A stretch of 64,000 nucleotides of DNA, from contig CM022303.1 of NCBI GenBank assembly GCA_011799875.1, forward strand, positions 548,841,368-548,905,367. The letters run 5' to 3'. A program made the translations under genes and the position numbers. The notes below the pieces were generated by a model. The model did no database searches, was not told the origin of the DNA, and saw only the letters and a program-made list of their open reading frames with translations. Position 1 is the first letter of the stretch. Each line of letters begins with the position of its first letter. Source of the stretch: Thinopyrum elongatum. Its lineage: Eukaryota; Streptophyta; Magnoliopsida; Poales; Poaceae. This document shows, in pieces, positions 34,381 to 46,366 of this stretch.

Positions 34381-37015
34381 AGGTTGCATGTTCAACAGAT
34401 GGAGACGGTAAACATAGCTCTAGAGTTGATGATCTCGCTCGCCATGAACCACCATCCTAGGTGCTTGCTTTAAATTCGCGGTGTCATATATGGTTGCATG
34501 GTGCATATGGTGTCTAGCTTGTATTCGAAAGGCCGAAGTCGGTCTTTATTAAGATAAGGAAAGATATTTTTTACATGAACCACCATCCCGGGAGCACCAG
34601 AAGCCAAATAGCTAGGCAGGGCACTGGCCGAGCCATGACAAGCCTAGCACAGACAGGCATCACCTACAAGCCAACTAAAAAGCCACGGTGGTGGCGAAGC
34701 AGCCCGCCTCCCACCAGGCTCTCAGGTCCTCGATGATCATGCTCACCACTCCAGTCGGGTCTCTAGCTTGTATTACTTCCAATTTGGTTAAATTGCATCT
34801 GCTTAGCTTACACATTATACCTTTGAATATGACATGCCTTCCTGTTTTTGGTACATACTACTACATCTGTCTATTAACCATGTTCTTACATCAAACTAAT
34901 GTTCTTGTGTATCCCTCATCAATCACTTATGATGAGACAGTCAGGCCAATGGACTGCTGTAAGAAAAGATCCTCTTTTAAAGAATGCAGTGTCAGCTTCC
35001 CCACATGATTCTCAAGAAACAACAATGCTAGATGAAGATAGTCAACGTAGCTCTATATTTGATGACCGCATTTCCCATACACCACCATCGCAGGTGCTTG
35101 CTCTAACTTGGCAGCGTGATATGTGGTTGCATGTTGCATATAGTGTCTAGATTGTAATTCTTCCAATCTGGTTAAATTGCATGTGCTATTCTGCTTAGTT
35201 TATACATTATACCTGTTAATGTGACATGCCTTCCTGTTTTTGGTACATAGTACATCTATCTATTAAGCATGTCCTTACATAAAACTACTGTTTTTTTGTA
35301 TCCCGCATCAATCAATTATGATGAGACACCTTTAGTATATGCAGAGTGATATTGGTTGCATCTTTCATATGATTTATAGCATGCACTGCTTCTAATTTGT
35401 TGAAACGCCATTTATGATGGGATGCTTTTAACTTGGCAGCCATATTGGTTACATCTTTCATGTGGTGTCTAGCTTGCATTGCTTCTAATTTATTGAAATG
35501 GCTTCTACTTAGTTTACACAAATAGTTGTGAATATGCCATGCCGTCCTGTTTTTCGTACATATTCCATCCTCCTATCACGTGTTTGCCTTACATCAAAGT
35601 AGTGATTGTCAGTATCATGCATGAATGAGTTCTGAAGAGTGAATTTTATTGTTTTTTCTTGTCGGTTTTACTTGACAATGCAAAATCAATAAAGCAGAAG
35701 GAAATTAGCAAGGCAGTGGATAAAGGTGCTCCTTCCAAACAACTGAAATGGAGGGCCTCTACAGATTCTACTCCGCCACCCCCCAGAAGATTTGCAAGAC
35801 AACACATGCATAGACACTCAACGTAGCTGTGTTGATGATGAGCACGTCTCCCCTAGTCCACCATCACAGGTGCTCCCTCTAAGTTGGCACTGTTATATGT
35901 GGTTGCATGTTATGTATGATGTGTAGCTTGTATTGCTTCTAATTTTGTTGAATTCCATCTGCTTACTTTACACATTATACTTGTGAATAAGACACGAGTT
36001 CCTGTTTCTAGAACATACAATATCTGTCTATCACACCATGTTCTTACATCAAAGTACTACTATTGTGTAACCTGCAACAATCACTTATCATAAGACACTT
36101 TTAACTTGGGAGTGTGATATAGGTTACATCTCGCATTCTTTTTTAGCTTGTACTACTTCTAATTTGTTGAAATGGCACTTATGACGAGACAATTTTAACT
36201 TGGTAGTGTGATATTCGTTGCATCTTTCATATGGTGTCTAGCTTTCAGTGCTTTTAATTTGTTGAAATGCCTTCTGCTTAGCTTAGACATCATAGCTGTG
36301 AATATGCAATGCTGTCCTTTTTTCTTACACATTCAATCGTCCTATCATGCGGTCGCCTTACATTAAAGTAGTGCTCGTCAGCATCCTGCATCAATGAGTT
36401 CTGAAAAGTGAATTTTTATTCATTTTTCTTGTGGGTTTGACTTGACAAGGCAATAAAATTAAGAAAGAGGAAGGAAAAAAATTAAGGCAGGGACTGATGG
36501 CGGTCTTCCGGCGAAACCGGCATCCCAGGTGCTTTCTCTAGCTTGGCAGTGTGATATTGTTTTGCATGTTGCATATGGTGTCTAGCTTGTATTGCTTGTA
36601 ATTTGATTAAATTACTTCTGCTTAGTTTACACATCATAGCTGTGAATATGCAATGGCACTAATGAATAGAGACCTTTAACTTGGTAGTGTGATGTTGTTT
36701 GCATCTTGCATATGATTTATTTCTTGTACTGCTTCACATTTGTTTAAATGCCAGTTATGATGAGACACTGTTAACTTGGCAGAGCGATATTTGTAGGATC
36801 TTTCATATGGTGTCTACCTTCCATTGCATTGCTTCTAATTTATTGAAATGCCTTCTCCTTAGTTTACACATCATAGTTCTGATTATCTCATGCCGTCCTA
36901 TTTTTTGTACATATTACATCCTCCTATCATGCGGTTGTCTAACATCAAAGTTCAGTTCATCTGTATCACGCATCAATTTGTTCTGAAGAACTAAATTTTT
37001 ATTCCTTTTTCTTGT
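34381..37015 (+). repeat. Tandem exon-intron cassettes ahead of the second CACTA gene
   Basis: Four copies of a unit share the same plan: a short exon-like block, a splice-donor-like boundary (cctag, cgcag, cacag or cccag followed by gtgctt or gtgctc at 34461, 35094, 35870 and 36529), then similar intron sequence (ttggcagtgtgatat, gtctagcttgtattgcttc, tacacattatacctgtgaat, ttcctgtttttggtacat). Spacing is 633, 776 and 659 bp. Further partial intron copies lie near 35390, 35470, 36130-36240 and 36700-36850. A last exon-like block follows a gacttgaca boundary at about 37022. The units are well diverged, so this is not recent. Confidence 0.7.
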
Positions 37016-37029
37016 CGGCTTGACTTGAC

Positions 37030-39371
37030 ATGGCACAGAGAAAGAGGAAGGAACACATAATGGCAGCGGATGGTGTTAGTACTCCGGACACACGGAAACA
37101 GAAGCGGAAGAATTATGCTGATTCTGCTGGTACTGATGGTGCAATAGAAGGTCAAAGTCCACCGGAAAATTGTACAAACACGGTATCCCGTGCTACACCA
37201 GCTGCAAAACAATCCAAACAGAAACTAATAGCTGCCACCAAACAAGCAGTGACAACCCTAGTTGTTGCAACACCTTCCACAGTACCACCAGCTGCACGAG
37301 TTACTCATTTGTCAACTTAGCTAGCAGCACGTTCCCAAGCTCCCTTGCCACCTGACACTACTTCTGAAGCACTCTTGACACAAGACGAGTTGGCAAGATC
37401 AGATGAACCTTGTGAGCTTCAACAGCAAGAAGGTAGTTGCTGGAGTCAAGTTACAGTTGCATGCTTCTTTATATGTAGTCTCATAGTTTGATGTACACTA
37501 ACACTTCCTATGTTTGTTGTTGGACTAGCACCTAGGCGCAAGAGGAAACAGACATCAGGGATAATGCTCGATAGGTTAACTAAATCTAGAGGAGGAAGAA
37601 TGAAGATCCATTTTGAGGCAGGTTTAAAAAGGCCATGTGATGCTACAGAGTCAGCCAAGTTAGTATCAGAGGCAGTGGTTGCCGTTAGGTGTCATGCACG
37701 TATCCTCCCAACATGGATTCAGTACAGGAATGACAAAGACGAAACCCAGTTCAACATCTTCCTCGACCATTTATCTGTAAGTATGGTTATGTATGGAAAT
37801 TAGTAATATCGTCTTGGTCTGTCCCATACTTTCTAGATTGCTGGTAATGAGACTCCCATAATTTTCAACAGATGAGGTTCAAGTTGGATAGCCAAAAATC
37901 CAAGATGATGCAACCAGACAAGCATGCACCCATGTTTTCAAGTCTGCTCTGCGACAATATCGGTATAACTTGAGGAAAACTCACTTTGAAGGCAAGGCTA
38001 ATAGTGAACTTGCCCAAACATCTCCAGTGGAAAATATATCGGATGAAGATTGGAGAGGCCTCGTTAAACACTGGTCTGATCTAAAGTATCAAGTACGTTA
38101 TATATATGTGATCAGATCACATGTTGAACTCCTATTTACGCATGTGCCTCACAAATCTATCTTCTTGTAGGTGAACTGTTTAAAGAACAAGGCCAACCGT
38201 ACGAAAGTGAAATTCCAACAGACGACAGGATCTCGTAGCTATATTGCACACTGCGAGGCTCTTGTAATTAGCTGCTGTTTCACTCTTTTCGCTGTGCCAT
38301 ATTATCAGATCTATATTGACTTGTTCCAAATGCAGAGGAAAGCCCACAAGGACCAAAAAGTACCTGAACCAAATGCTGTGGAAATCTTCAAGGACTGTCA
38401 CACCAGCAAGACGAAGGGCATGACTACACCAGTCAAAGCCGCTGTTGTAAGTCCTTAATCCTCATGCCTTTTAACTACTACTTACTCTGACTTGTGCGTT
38501 GAACTGCACGGTTTGCAGCCAATGTCTATTACTCTTTTCAATTTTATACACAATTGTCTTAGCGTATCATTGCACCTTACAAAGTTTAAAAGAGAGGAGT
38601 GATGTTCCTTTGATCTTGATCTGTAATCTAGTTCCGTGCTGGACTTGTCTACACAACGTTACAATTGCCTGTTTGTCTGTTCTCAGTTGTTTTGTGATAT
38701 GAATGATGTCATACTATGCTTACCGTATTATAAACTTTGTCTCTTTATCCTTAGTTGTCAATACAATGTGAAGAAATAGACAATACATTAGCCATGGTAC
38801 ATGGTCATATGTTTGGAACCTGGTTTTATCATGTACTTTGCAGTAAAATACAACTAATATTTTACACGGGTTCACCAGAATAAGTTCTGTATATAGACCA
38901 AAGCTATTTTGTTTGGTTTTGCTGCCTCCTTAATATCTTCTGTTCTGGTACTACTAATGTAAAAACTCAACTTTTCAGCAAGCTATGGAACAAATGGTGG
39001 AACCGCCACCTTCTGAATGTGACGAGGCAACTATAACCGCAATGTCACCTCTTGCTGCAGTGGGTCAGTACTTGTCCACTAACAGTGCCAAAAGCACGTT
39101 CCTACGTAATACTGGGCTGGTTGTTAAGGCAATCTCGTCCAAATTGCCTCATGATCAAGATATGCAAGCTCAAAACAATGTTATATCTGTGCTCCAGACG
39201 CAAGTCCATTCCCTAACAGAGACCCTTTGTGAAACAAGGACAACCATTGTTCAATGTCGTCAAGATATGCATGGTTTTAAAACCAGACTATCAGACATTT
39301 GCTATGTTGTTCAAGAGCCTAGGAGAAATGAAGGCGAAGGTTATGGTGCTCCATCGGACAGTACAACATGA
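37030..39371 (+). pseudogene. Second CACTA gene, Transposase_24 (Ptta/En/Spm) type
   Basis: Exon blocks on the plus strand. 37030 to about 37430 is Lys/Ala/Thr-rich, with an in-frame TAG at 37318. 37530-37780 begins APRRKRKQTSGIMLDRL and includes LPTWIQYRNDKDETQFNIF. 37873-38092 shows a reading-frame change near 37930. 38171-38263 has the family hallmark NKANRTKVKFQQTTGSRSY. 38335-38447 and 38980-39371 follow, the last with a coiled-coil-like end. Junctions carry GT-AG signals. The family accompanies TNP2 in plant CACTA elements and is thought to bind subterminal repeats. It points away from TNP2, not along with it. It is broken by at least one stop and one shift. Confidence 0.75.
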
Positions 39372-39700
39372 AAACATAACAGTCAGGTCAAATGAACTGA
39401 GCTTCTGAACTTCTGGTGGTGCATTTATCTGCCGGACTGTTAACTTTTATGCCAACCTTCCTTTTGTTTTATGGTTGTAATTTGTTTTGTTGCGATACAA
39501 AATTTGTTCTTAACGTGCAGCGATCGGCTGAAGAAAACAGCAAGCCATTTTTGTATAGTGTAGGGTGTTCCCTATATTTGCACTGGTGGTGAACTTTGAT
39601 GCCCAGTGGATGTAATCTGTGCAATCGCCTTAATAGCCTAGCATTAGTTTCTGGCTTATTTATTTCCCTAGTCTTCTTTTTCCTTGGTTTGCTAGTGGCC
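39372..39700. other. 3' flank of the second CACTA gene
   Basis: AT-rich DNA with no gene, probably the 3' untranslated region and terminator of the preceding gene. The subterminal array starts after it. Confidence 0.5.
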
Positions 39701-39704
39701 GCAA

Positions 39705-40510
39705 CAACCATGGGCCATATATGGACCGTGGTAACCTTGAGCCTGCTACGGGCCGTAGGACCCATGGGCCTCCTACGGGCCGTCGGATAAATGGGCCTCC
39801 AACGGCCCGTAGATTCAGTGGGCCTCGGGCCGTCGGATAAATGGGCCCACATGGGCCGTAAATGGGCGTATTTGGTATCGGGCCAGCACGGTAACGGGTC
39901 GTTAACAGGCCGGAAGACAGCAAAGGCTTAATTCTGTCACAGGCATAACGGGTCGTTAATGGGCCAGAATATAGGATGGGCTGGAAACGGCGCAACGGGT
40001 TAACATGCCACAAACGGGCCGATTCTAACCACGGGCCGAATTTGGCCCATTAGGGGAACATGCCAGTAACGGGCCGGAAGTAATCGAGGGCCGGAAAGGA
40101 GCCCAAGAATGTATGGGCCGTCAGTAGGCCGAAAGCTAACACGGGCTGGAAACGGCCCATGTGAATCATGGGCCATTACTGGGCATAAAGAAATTTACTA
40201 TTTATTATGGGCCAGAGTCACCGCGGCCCATTAAAGGGCCCAAAGATACGAAAGGCCTCGTATGGGCCGAAAGACGTCGTGGGCCATACATGGGCCAAAA
40301 ATGAAACGGGCTGGTATTATACTGGACGTCCCACATGACGTTGTTGGACCGATTTCGGGAACGCCATAACGGGCCGTGAGTTACCGGGCCGTAAAATGGG
40401 CTATATGCGAACAGACCGTTAACAGGCTTTTCATGGGCCGGCCCGCTACCTTTTGACCAAGTCAAACGGGACGGCCTTTGTAAGCTAAATGGGCGAGTGT
40501 TGGGCCGTCG
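39705..40510. repeat. CACTA right subterminal repeat array
   Basis: About 26 copies of gggcc, mostly as atgggcc(g/c/a) or acgggccg and in both orientations, lie in about 800 bp, with spacing of roughly 20-40 bp. It is unlike the left array in sequence. Confidence 0.85.
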
Positions 40511-40901
40511 CACGTGTCGATATATCATAGGCGCGTATCTGACTCAATGACGAGCTGACATGTGTTTCCTCTGGCCAATGAGAATTTTACACGTGGAAAA
40601 TCGCCATTGGTCGTTGCTGTTAACGGGTTATCGGATCCAAAACCAGACCTGATAGATAAACGGTGACCCGTTATGGTGGATGCCACGTGTCGGTTACCCT
40701 TGACGAAAGCACTTCCATGACGCATCATTTATCGTCATGGAAGTGAACATTTCCGTGATGATAATTTTGGTATTGTCATGGAACACTTCTACGACAGCAT
40801 AGGTATGACTATCTTGATTCTGTCATAAAATTGTCATGGATGTACATGCATGACAGAAAACGTGACCTACTATGACAAACACGTATCATCATGGAAGTGC
40901 A

Positions 40902-40914
40902 TTTTTTTGTAGTG
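40902..40914 (-). repeat. CACTA right terminal inverted repeat
   Basis: TTTTTTTGTAGTG, exact inverse of 19265-19277, followed by the tat target copy (40915-40917). Confidence 0.93.
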
Positions 40915-41245
40915 TATGCATTTGACATGAAGAAAGCAATAGCAATAAACTGAACGATCATTATGCTAAGCTAACGGATGGGTCTTGTCCATCACATCAT
41001 TCTCCTAATGATGTGATCCCATTATCAAATGACAACACATGTCTATGGTTAGGAAACCTTAACCATCTTTGATCAACGAGCTAGTCTAGTAGAGGCTTAC
41101 TAGGGACACGGTATTTGTTTATGTATTCACACATATATTTAAGTTCCCGATCAATACAATTCTAGCATGAATAATAAACCTTTATCATGAATAAGGAAAT
41201 ATAAAATAACAACTTTATTATTGCCTCTAGGGCATATTTCCATCA

Positions 41246-41262
41246 GTCTCCCACTTGCACTA
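41246..41262 (-). promoter_or_regulatory. Polypurine tract of the minus-strand copia
   Basis: The plus strand reads gtctcccacttgcacta. On the minus strand this is tagtgcaagtgggagac, directly before the LTR and nearly the same as the tract at 3140-3156 of the first copia element. Confidence 0.8.
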
Positions 41263-41278
41263 GAGTCAATAATCTAGT

Positions 41279-44200
41279 TTACATAGTAATGAATCTAACA
41301 CCCATGGAGTCTTGGTGTTGATCATGTTTTGCTCGTGGAAGAGGCTTAGTCAACGGGTTTGCCACATTCAGATCCGTATGTATTTTACAAATCTCTATGT
41401 CTCCATCCTTGACCTTTTCACGAATGGAGTTGAAGCGTCTCTTGATGTGTTTGGTTCTCTTGTGAAACCTGGATTCCTTCGCCAAGGCAATTGCTCCAGT
41501 GTTGTCACAAAAGATTTTCATTGGACCCGATGCACTAGGTATTACACCTAGATCGGATATGAACTCCTTCATCCAGACTCCTTCATGTGCTGCTTCCAAA
41601 GCAGCTATGTACTCCACTTCACACGTAGATCCCGTGTCGGAGTAAATGACCATGGGTAGCCTCATCAGTCCCCCATGGTATTTCAAGACATCGGGGCTAG
41701 CTGCGCCCCTCACACCGTCCGGGAGCACGACCGCCTTCTTGGGCCGGCTGGTCCAAGAGGCCGGCTGCTATAAGGCGGCAGGGCCATGGAAGGCGGCCGC
41801 GAGGGAGCCGACTCCTGGCAGACGGCCCCTCGTCCCCTCGAAGTCAGCACCACATCACCACGATGAGACAAGGCATGGCTGCAGTGCAGCCTGCCACCCC
41901 CGAATCCAGGATGGGACGTGGCCGCAGAGCTGTGCGCTGGACGGACACCCCCCGCCCAGCGCGGCACTATTGCAGCACAGTCTATGATGTCATTAGCGCC
42001 AGAGGGAGCCACACTCCCACGACGGGCGGTCGGTACGACCCGCAGGCGGCGGGCCCTACCTGTCCGCGAGCCACCAGAATGCGGCAAACCTCCAGCAGGC
42101 GGCAACAAGGGAGGACCGACTCCTAGCAAGCGGCCCTCCTCCCCCTTGGAGTCTGTGCCCCATTAACTAGATGAGACGGGGTATGGCTACAGCGAGTACC
42201 CGTCAGGCGGCGGGACTGTAACCACGTTCCCTCGATCAAGCCTTCGTCATCGAGGGCGAGGCTACAGCATAAAGCAGTCAATGTGGCCCACCAGGCAGCG
42301 GGCCCCAGCAGTCGGCGGAGAAGCCGGCAGCCAGAGACGCTGACGGCCATGTCCTACACCCGGCCGGATTACCATTGTATCCCTGGGGGGTAGGCCTATA
42401 TAAACCCCCCAGGCTCACCCATGCGAAGGGGTCGTTCGGTTGGTTCAGCACCCACGCCATACACACACACACACACGTAGAGCGAGGAGTAGAGCTAGCC
42501 TTGCCCTTCTTCCTCCTCTAGCCGAAACAGCTCAAGGAGCAAGCTTGTAGCTACCTTGTCGATCATAGTCATCATGCGGAGACCCCGCAGAGCAGGACTA
42601 GGGGTGTTATCTCCGAGGAGAGCCCCGAACCTGGGTAAGATTCGCAGGCGTATGCGGTCTCGCTCACTCCCGCTTCTAGGGCCTGGTGACGTACTCTTGT
42701 CCCCATCCATGATAAGCCACCCCCTGGCATATGTCGCACGATATCCCTGACATCCCGCCACGACGCTCTGCTTGGAACTGCACCAAATGACAGCTCCACC
42801 ATTCAATATAAATACGTATCCAGTTTGTGACTTAGAGTCATCTGGATCAGTGTCAAAGCTAGCATCGACGTAACCATTTACGATGAGCTCGTCGCCACCT
42901 CCATAAACGAGAAACATATCCTTGGTCCTTTTAAGGTACTTCAGGATGTTCTTGACCGCTGTCCAGTGATCCACTCCTGGATTACTTTCGTACCTCCCTG
43001 CCAGACTTATGGCAAGGCACACATCAGGTCTGGTACACAGCATAGCATACATGATAGAACCTATGGCTGAGGCATAGGGAATGACTTTCATTTTCACTCT
43101 ATCATCTGCAGTGGTTGGGCTTTGAGTCTGACTCAACTTCACACCTTGTAACACAGGCAAGAACCCTTTCTTTGACTGATCCATTTTGAACTTCTTCAAA
43201 ACTTTATCAAGGTATGTGCTTTGTGAAAGTCTATTAAGCGTCTCGATCTATCCCTATAGATCTTGATGCCCAATATATAAGCAGCTTCACCGAGGTCTTT
43301 CATTGAAAAATTCTTATTCAAGTATCCTTTTAGGCTATCCAGAAATTCTATATCATTTCCAATCACCAATATGTCATCCACATATACTATCAGAAATGCT
43401 ACAGAGCTCCCACTCACTTTCTTGTAAATACAGGCTTCACCGTAAGTCTGTATAAAACCATATGCTTTGATCACCTCATCAAAGCGTATATTCCAACTCC
43501 GAGATGCTTGCACCAGTCCATAGATGGATGGCTGGAGCTTGCACACTTTGTTAGCACCTTTAGGATCGAAAAAACCTTCTGGTTGCATCATATACAACTC
43601 TTCTTTAAAAAATCCATTAAGGAATGCAGTTTTGACGTCCATTTGCTAGATTTCATAAAATGCGGCAATTGCTAACATGATTCGGACAGACTTAAGCATC
43701 GCTACGGGTGAGAAAGTCTCATCGTAGTCAACCCCTTGAACTTGTCGAAAACCTTTCGCGACAAGTCGAGCTTTGTAGACAGTAACATTACCATCAGCGT
43801 CAGTCTTCTTCTTGAAGACCCATTTATTTTCTATGGCTTGCCGATCATCGGGCAAGTCCACCAAAGTCCACACTTTGTTCTCATACATGGATCCTATCTC
43901 AGATTTCATGGCCTCAAGCCATCTGTCGGAATCTGGGCTCATCATAGCTTCTTCATAGCTCGTAGGTTCGCCTTGGTCTAGTAACATGACTTCCAGGACA
44001 GGATTACCGTACCACTCTGGTGCAGATCGTGCTCTGGTTGACATACGAGGTTCAGTAGCAACTTGATCTGAAGTTTCATGATCATTATCATTTGCTTCCT
44101 CTCTAGTTGGTGTAGGCATCACGGGAACGGATTTCTATGATGTGCTACTTTCCAATTCGAGAGAAGGTACAATTACCTCATCAAGTTCTACTTTCCTCCC

Positions 44201-46366
44201 ACTCACTTCTTTCGAGAGAAACTCCTTCTCTAGAAAGGATCCATTCTTGGAAACAAAGATCTTGCCTCCGGATCTGTGGTAGAAGGTGTACCCAATTGTT
44301 TCCTTAGGGTATCCTATGAAGACGCACTTGTCCAATTTGGGTTCGAGTTTATCAGGCTGAAGCCTTTTGACATAAGTGTCACAACCCCAAACTTTAAGAA
44401 ACGATAGCTTAGGTTTCTTGCCAAACCACAGTTCAAACGATGTCGTCTCAACGGATTTAGACGGTGCCCTATTTAACATGAATGCGGCTGTCTCTAATGC
44501 ATAACCCCAAAAAGATAGTGGTAAATTGGTAAGAGACATCATAGATCGCACCATATCCAATAAAGTACGGTTACGACATTTGGACACACCATTACGCTGT
44601 GGTGTTCCAGGTGGCGTGAGTTGTGAAACAATTCCACATTGTTTTAAATGAAGGCCAAACTCGTAACTCAAATATTCGCCTCCGCGATCAGATTGTAGAA
44701 ACTTTATTTTCTTGTTACGATGATTCTCCACTTCACTCTGAAATTCTTTGAACTTTTCAAATGTTTTAGACTTGTGCTTCATCAAATAGATATACCCATA
44801 CCTACTCAAATCATCTGTGAAGGTCAGAAAATAACGATACCCGCTGCGTGCTTCAACACTCATCGGACCACATACATTGGTATGTATTATTTCCAATAAG
44901 TCATTAGCTCGCTCTATTGTTCCGGAGAACAGAGTTTTAGTCATCTTGCCCATGAGGCATGGTTCGCAAGTATAAAATGATTCATAATCAAGTGACTCCA
45001 AAAGTCCTTCTGCATGGAGTTTCTTCATGCGCTTTACACCAATATGACCTAAACGGCAGTGCCACAAGTATGTTGCACTATCATTATCAACTTTGCATCT
45101 TTTGGCATCAATATTATGAATATGTGTATCACTATGATTGAGATTCAATAAACCATTCACATTGGGTGTATGACCATAGAAGGTTTTATTCATGTAAATA
45201 GAACAACAATTATTCTCTAACTTAAACGAATAACCGTATTGCAATAAACATGATCTAATCATATTCATGCTCAACGCAAACACCAAATAACATTTATTTA
45301 GGTTCAACACTAATCCCGAAGGTAGAGGGAGTGTGCGATGGTGATCGTATCAACCTTGGAATCACTTCCAACACACATCGTCACCTTGCACTTAACTAGT
45401 CTCTGTTTATTCTGCAACTCCTATTTCGAGTTACTAATCTTAGCAACTGAACCGGTATCGAATACCCAGGTGCTACTACGAACACTAGTAAGGTACACAT
45501 CACTAACATGTATATCAAATATACTTTTGTTCACTTTGCCATCCTTCTTATCCGCCAAGTATTTGGGGCAGTTCCGCTTCTAGTGACCATTTCCTTTGCA
45601 GTAGAAGCACTCAGTTTCAGGCTTGGGTCCAGCTTTGGGCTCTTCATGGGAGCGAAAACTTGCTTGCCATTCTTCTTGAAGGTCCCTTTCTTCCCCTCAC
45701 CCTTTTTCTTGAAACTAGTGGTCTTGTTAACCATCAACACTTGATGCTCTTTCTTGATTTCTACCTTCGCCAATTTCAGTATCACGAAGAGCTCGGGAAT
45801 CGTTTTTTGTCATCCCTTGTATATTAGAAGTTCTAGTAGCTTGGTGATAGTGACTGGAGAACTCTGTCAATCACTATCTTATCTGGAAGATTAACTCCCA
45901 CTTGATTCAAGCGATTGTAGTACCCAGACATTCTGAGTACATGCTCACTGGCTGAGCTATTCTCCTCCATCTTGTAGGCAAAGTACTTGTCAGAGGTCTC
46001 ATACCTCTCAACACGGGCATAAGTCTGAAATACCAATTTCAGCTCTTGGAACATCTCATATGTTCCATGGCGTTCAAAACGTCTTTGAAGCCCCTATTTT
46101 AAGCCGTAAAGCATGGCGCACTAAACTATCAAGTAGTCATCATATCGAGCTTGTCAAACGTTCATAACGTCTGCATCAGCTCCTGCAACAGGTCTGTCAC
46201 CTAGCGGTGCATCAAGGACATAATTCTTCTGTGCAGCAGTGAGGATAATCCTCAGATCATGGACCCAGTCTGCATTATTGCTACCATCATCTTTCAACTT
46301 AGTTTTCTCTAGGAACATATCAAAAAATATAGGGGAGCTATATCGCGAGCTATTGATCTACGCCAT
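41279..46366 (-). pseudogene. Copia polyprotein remnant, minus strand
   Basis: Read right to left. gag from 46366 has several stops (46054-45833 is open, with KYFAYKMEENSSASEHVLRM). A zinc knuckle follows with a TAG in place of Trp near 45580, then the protease (STWVFDTGSVAK) with stops. Integrase lies at 45310-44135 (HCRLGHIGVKRMKKLHAEG, TPPGTPQRNGVSKCRNRT), with a TAG near 44135. RT 44122-43196 has a TAG replacing the Trp before QMDVKTAFLNG (43643-43645) and keeps YVDDILVIGND. A one-base shift lies near 43200. RNase H is split by a solo LTR (41635-42752) and ends at 41279 with HTDLNVANPLTKPL. It is similar to the first copia protein but clearly dead. Confidence 0.88.
41635..42752 (+). repeat. 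Gypsy-type solo LTR inside the copia RNase H
   Basis: It starts TGTCGGAGTAAATG and ends ATCCCTGACA, flanked by tcccg at 41630-41634 and 42753-42757. It is 1,118 bp with no internal domain. TATATAAA at 42397-42404 followed by a CA microsatellite (about 42461-42476) indicates plus orientation. Its family is not assigned. Confidence 0.88.

Larger units (their letters stand above)
19265..40914. mobile_element. CACTA (En/Spm-type) DNA transposon, 21.65 kb
   Basis: The ends are cactacaaaaaaagac at 19265 and tttttttgtagtg closing at 40914, a perfect 13-bp terminal inverted repeat. A 3-bp duplication (tat, 19262-19264 and 40915-40917) flanks it, and the uninterrupted target is seen in the copia's other LTR (ggaatatgtatttgac). 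It carries a TNP2-type transposase pseudogene (minus), a Transposase_24-type pseudogene (plus), a GRF zinc-finger passenger pseudogene, two subterminal repeat arrays and a nested Mutator-like element. Both transposition genes are broken, so it could now move only with help. Confidence 0.95.
17821..41245 (-). repeat. 3' LTR of the minus-strand copia, split by CACTA
   Basis: The pieces are 17821-19264 and 40918-41245, together about 1.77 kb. They match the other LTR (47589-48672) on both sides of the CACTA. The other LTR lacks roughly 0.7 kb present here (about 17845-18565), a GC-rich part with tacatata-like and gggcgcc repeats. Confidence 0.9.

Noticed and set aside
41710..42350. Open frames in the gypsy solo LTR
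   Set aside because: Inside an LTR defined by TG/CA ends and a perfect target duplication; composition-driven.
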